Shown: positions 5,511-6,983 of the stretch, one piece after another | Numbering within the stretch: position 1 is the first letter of the stretch | Layout: each line of letters begins with the position of its first letter | Source of the DNA: Acidimicrobiales bacterium | Lineage (GTDB): Bacteria; Actinomycetota; Acidimicrobiia; Acidimicrobiales; Poriferisodalaceae | Direction: 5' to 3' | NCBI GenBank assembly: GCA_030749275.1 | Contig: JASMKJ010000003.1 | Span: 1-6,983 of the forward strand | DNA: 6,983 bases | Translations under genes and position numbers: made by a program | The notes under the pieces: model-generated | Databases searched by the model: none | The model's input: the letters and a program-made list of their open reading frames with translations, nothing else | Told to the model about the DNA's origin: nothing

Positions 5511-6782
5511 TTAGTAGCCGGTGATCCGAATGATCTTTCCAACGATCGCCGTGCGCCCGTTGGGCCCGGGGATGGGCCGGCCTGGAGTGCCCTGCCCAGT
5601 TGAGACATACAACGCCCCGTCGGGTCCGATCGTGATATTGGTTGGCTCATCAAGGCCTGCAGCAAGGACCCTTTCGGGTCTTCCATCGGACGGATACATG
5701 GTTACTCGTCCGCTGTACCTGAGATACCCGCCGTGGATGGTCGGGATGTCGGATGAGAAGAGGTCGGCGCCCTGGTGGAATAGCTGAGCATGATCGGCAG
5801 CCATCTCTACAGTGAAAACGTTTCCCCTACTGTCAACGGCTACGTCCACAGCGGCGGTCAGACCGGTGATCTCATCGCTGGACTCTCCCGTGCGGGGGTC
5901 CACCCTGACAATCTTGGAATCTGTCGGGATAAGGGGTAGATACCGCCCATCACACATGACCGCTGAAACAAATCGGCAGGCCGAGCCTTCTGCACGAGCT
6001 ACTCCTGAGAAGAGGGCAACCAGAATGTCCCCGGTTCTTGGGTCCACCCCGAGCCCAGCGGGAACTGCCTGCTGGCCACTAGTTAGCCTGTCGAACGTCG
6101 CTATCTCTTTGGAAGGGTGACCAAACAGGGAGATCTCGATGAGTTGGTTTAAGGTGCTTTGCGTCGCGTAGATACTCAGCTGATCGGGAGCGAAGCCAAT
6201 TCCGGTCATATTCGAGTCCTGTGGAATTTCTCGAAGAAGTGAGCCGTTTTCGTCTAGCTCTATCAAAGTGAAGTTTCCACCCGTGTCGCCGATGCCTCCG
6301 TCAAGGGAAAAATATGTACGGCCGTCCGTGTGGACCAGAACGTCCGAGGCACCGCTCACTTCGTCCCGACCGGTCTCGTATTTGTTGACTGAATTGAAGC
6401 TGATCAGATGGTCCAGTCTTCTCTCGGCCTCGCCATCGTCCGAGAAGTCACCGTCGCTGTTTCGATCGAAGAACCGAGTCACACGGCCGGTTCGCAGAAT
6501 GTGCTCTTCGGCATCTTCTCCTAGCCCTGCCTCAGCCACCACGAGGGCGCCGTCCTTGTCGATGCCAACCCCCCGGGGGTTCCAGAGATCGCTTAACACC
6601 TCTTCGACCTTGAACTCACGTTCCAACCGAACGCTAGAATCGGTTTCGGATCCCGGTTGGGGTGTTGCCGAGTTGCAGGAAATGGCCACTAAGAAGGTTG
6701 CAACGAGAATCACCAGGGTTCGTGGCCGTTGGTCTTCGTTGTGTCTTGCTAGAGCGATGTTTTGAGTAACTATTCCCCCCAT
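5511..6782 (-). CDS. ScyD/ScyE-family six-bladed beta-propeller lipoprotein
   Basis: Predicted secreted, lipid-anchored protein of 423 residues. The hydrophobic stretch 22-35 (TLVILVATFLVAIS) ends at Cys36 (VAISC), a plausible lipobox, followed by a polar linker to about 60. Six recurring blade motifs with the pattern P-x-h-x-h-x-x-D/G-h-V are visible: NPRGVGIDKDGALVVAEAG (68-86), ASDVLVHTDGRTYFS (145-159), MTGIGFAPDQLSIYAT (192-207), PAGLGVDPRTGDILVALFSG (241-260), AVDVAVDSRGNVFTVEMA (311-328) and PTNITIGPDGALYVSTGQG (380-398). The NPRGhxhxxDGxLhVAEAG opening and the GKIIRI ending resemble the ScyD/ScyE family (named after scytonemin-cluster proteins of unknown biochemical role). Residues 106-118 (DRNSDGDFSDDGE) look like an EF-hand-type calcium loop on a blade insertion, and Cys269/Cys277 could form a disulfide. 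The start at 6782 has a good Shine-Dalgarno. The role is unknown; a link to the importer is only by proximity. Confidence 0.8.
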   Translation of the reverse strand: MGGIVTQNIALARHNEDQRPRTLVILVATFLVAISCNSATPQPGSETDSSVRLEREFKVEEVLSDLWNPRGVGIDKDGALVVAEAGLGEDAEEHILRTGRVTRFFDRNSDGDFSDDGEAERRLDHLISFNSVNKYETGRDEVSGASDVLVHTDGRTYFSLDGGIGDTGGNFTLIELDENGSLLREIPQDSNMTGIGFAPDQLSIYATQSTLNQLIEISLFGHPSKEIATFDRLTSGQQAVPAGLGVDPRTGDILVALFSGVARAEGSACRFVSAVMCDGRYLPLIPTDSKIVRVDPRTGESSDEITGLTAAVDVAVDSRGNVFTVEMAADHAQLFHQGADLFSSDIPTIHGGYLRYSGRVTMYPSDGRPERVLAAGLDEPTNITIGPDGALYVSTGQGTPGRPIPGPNGRTAIVGKIIRITGY

Positions 6783-6789
6783 CTGATTG

Positions 6790-6796
6790 CCACCTC
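6790..6796 (-). promoter_or_regulatory. Shine-Dalgarno of the propeller lipoprotein gene
   Basis: The minus strand reads GAGGTGG followed by 7 nt and the ATG at 6782. It supports this start, which leaves a 20-residue polar leader before the hydrophobic signal segment. Confidence 0.75.
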
Positions 6797-6982
6797 TTAC
6801 CTCTGGGGCTTACTACTTGGGACACCCGATAGTACTTGGGGCACCAGATAGATCTTCCTTAGGTCGAGATCGCAGCCGTTTAGCTGCAGTCGGGCCTGGA
6901 TCAGGATTGATGAGGCCGACCGGAGATTGTTGGCATGTGCGGTTCCCAGGTTCGACCTACGCATAGTACGGTCGTCTACCTC
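6797..6982 (-). CDS. Possible C-terminal end of an unrecognised gene running in from the right edge
   Basis: An open frame of 61 codons enters from the right edge and ends with TAA at 6797-6799, 14 nt before the propeller gene, a spacing typical of an operon. My hand count of G+C by codon position is about 61, 44 and 66 percent for positions 1, 2 and 3, which is the pattern of real genes at this G+C. The translation contains an amphipathic run (SASSILIQARLQLNGCDLDLRKIYLVPQVL) but I do not recognise it. An internal ATG would allow a 55-residue small protein, but its nearest GAGGT is 13 nt away, which is too far. Against it: another frame on the same strand is also open for about 47 codons, and the stretch contains a 19-bp tandem repeat and two hairpins more expected of a regulatory region. 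It is a candidate only. Confidence 0.35.
   Translation of the reverse strand, partial: EVDDRTMRRSNLGTAHANNLRSASSILIQARLQLNGCDLDLRKIYLVPQVLSGVPSSKPQR
6814..6851. repeat. Two adjacent 19-bp direct repeats upstream of the propeller gene
   Basis: Unit 1 is tacttgggacacccgatag (6814-6832) and unit 2 is tacttggggcaccagatag (6833-6851); they match at 17 of 19 positions and abut exactly. The period is close to two helical turns. Each unit also has GG and CC elements in imperfect dyad, as in CTActtGGgacaCCcgaTAG around unit 1. On the minus strand a TACTAT (6829-6834), which resembles a -10 box, lies across the junction, about 45 nt before the propeller-gene ATG. The arrangement would suit a tandem operator, unless the overlapping open frame is a real gene. 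Confidence 0.6.
6872..6920. other. Two adjacent inverted repeats (possible RNA hairpins)
   Basis: Hairpin one: GCAGC (6872-6876) and GCTGC (6883-6887) around a 6-nt loop. Hairpin two: GTCGG/CCGAC, CCT/AGG and ATCA/TGAT nested between 6889 and 6920 with a GGAT loop, 12 pairs in total with one bulged base and one small asymmetric internal loop. They are one base apart. Neither is followed by a T-run on either strand, so they are not typical terminators. They may be leader structure for the propeller gene or chance within coding sequence. Confidence 0.4.
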
Positions 6983-6983
6983 G

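Noticed and set aside
5357..5686. 109-codon minus-strand frame spanning the end of the propeller gene and the gap
   Set aside because: About half of it overlaps the propeller gene in another frame; the remainder is low-complexity, with no Shine-Dalgarno or recognisable feature.
6268..6765. 165-codon open frame on the plus strand
   Set aside because: It is antisense to the propeller gene; its Ser/Arg/Pro-rich translation is typical of the opposite strand of a gene, and it shows no domain.
6771..6782. Run of six G right after the propeller-gene ATG as a phase-variation tract
   Set aside because: A six-base tract is short for slippage-based switching and nothing else points to phase variation.
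6826..6839. Resemblance of CCGATAGTACTTGG to the conserved 3' part of 5S rRNA
   Set aside because: Only this short stretch matches; the surrounding bases lack the rest of the 5S sequence and pairing, and the same motif is explained by the 19-bp tandem repeat.
6948..6958. T-loop-like GGTTCGA suggesting a tRNA
   Set aside because: The flanking bases do not form a 5-bp T stem on the correct sides, and no acceptor, D or anticodon arms can be laid out around it.

Overview
The window holds most of a peptide-type (SBP_bac_5 / Dpp-Opp family) ABC importer operon, read entirely from the minus strand (right to left), followed at the right by a gene for a separate secreted beta-propeller lipoprotein. 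The organism looks like a bacterium of moderately high G+C (mid-50s percent by eye). The lipoprotein signal peptides ending in AxAC-GDD style, and the Ala-rich linker behind the lipobox of the binding protein, are a style I associate with Actinomycetota, particularly Acidimicrobiia-like lineages. This placement is an inference from style, not a proof; there is no marker gene in the window.

Layout, following transcription from right to left. At 6797-6982 there is an open frame that runs off the right edge; it may be the last 61 codons of an unseen gene, and I do not recognise it. At 5511-6782 lies a lipoprotein of the ScyD/ScyE type with six recognisable propeller-blade motifs. Positions 5236-5510 form a non-coding gap with a weak promoter candidate and a very strong Shine-Dalgarno. 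At 3541-5235 is the solute-binding lipoprotein, which has an unusual seven-heptad alanine coiled-coil stalk between its lipid anchor and its binding domain. Positions 3456-3540 hold a long RNA hairpin (21-bp stem) just after the binding-protein stop. Then come the two ATPases (2397-3455 and 1393-2400) and the two permeases (446-1396 and 1-449, the last cut by the left edge). The last four genes are joined by three identical 4-nt ATGA stop/start overlaps.

Working model: the lipid-anchored binding protein catches a peptide-like solute outside the membrane and hands it to the DppB/DppC-type permease pair, powered by the DppD/DppF-type ATPase pair. Both ATPases carry the C-terminal four-cysteine motif that binds a [4Fe-4S] cluster in structurally studied Dpp transporters. 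The expression signals suggest a deliberate excess of binding protein over membrane complex: it has an excellent ribosome-binding site and a protective 3' hairpin, while the downstream genes have poor or absent Shine-Dalgarno sequences and are translationally chained. The transported substrate cannot be read from the sequence. No RNA gene, mobile element or CRISPR array was found. The most unusual items are the coiled-coil stalk, the sense-strand-specific hairpin, and a 19-bp tandem repeat upstream of the propeller lipoprotein.
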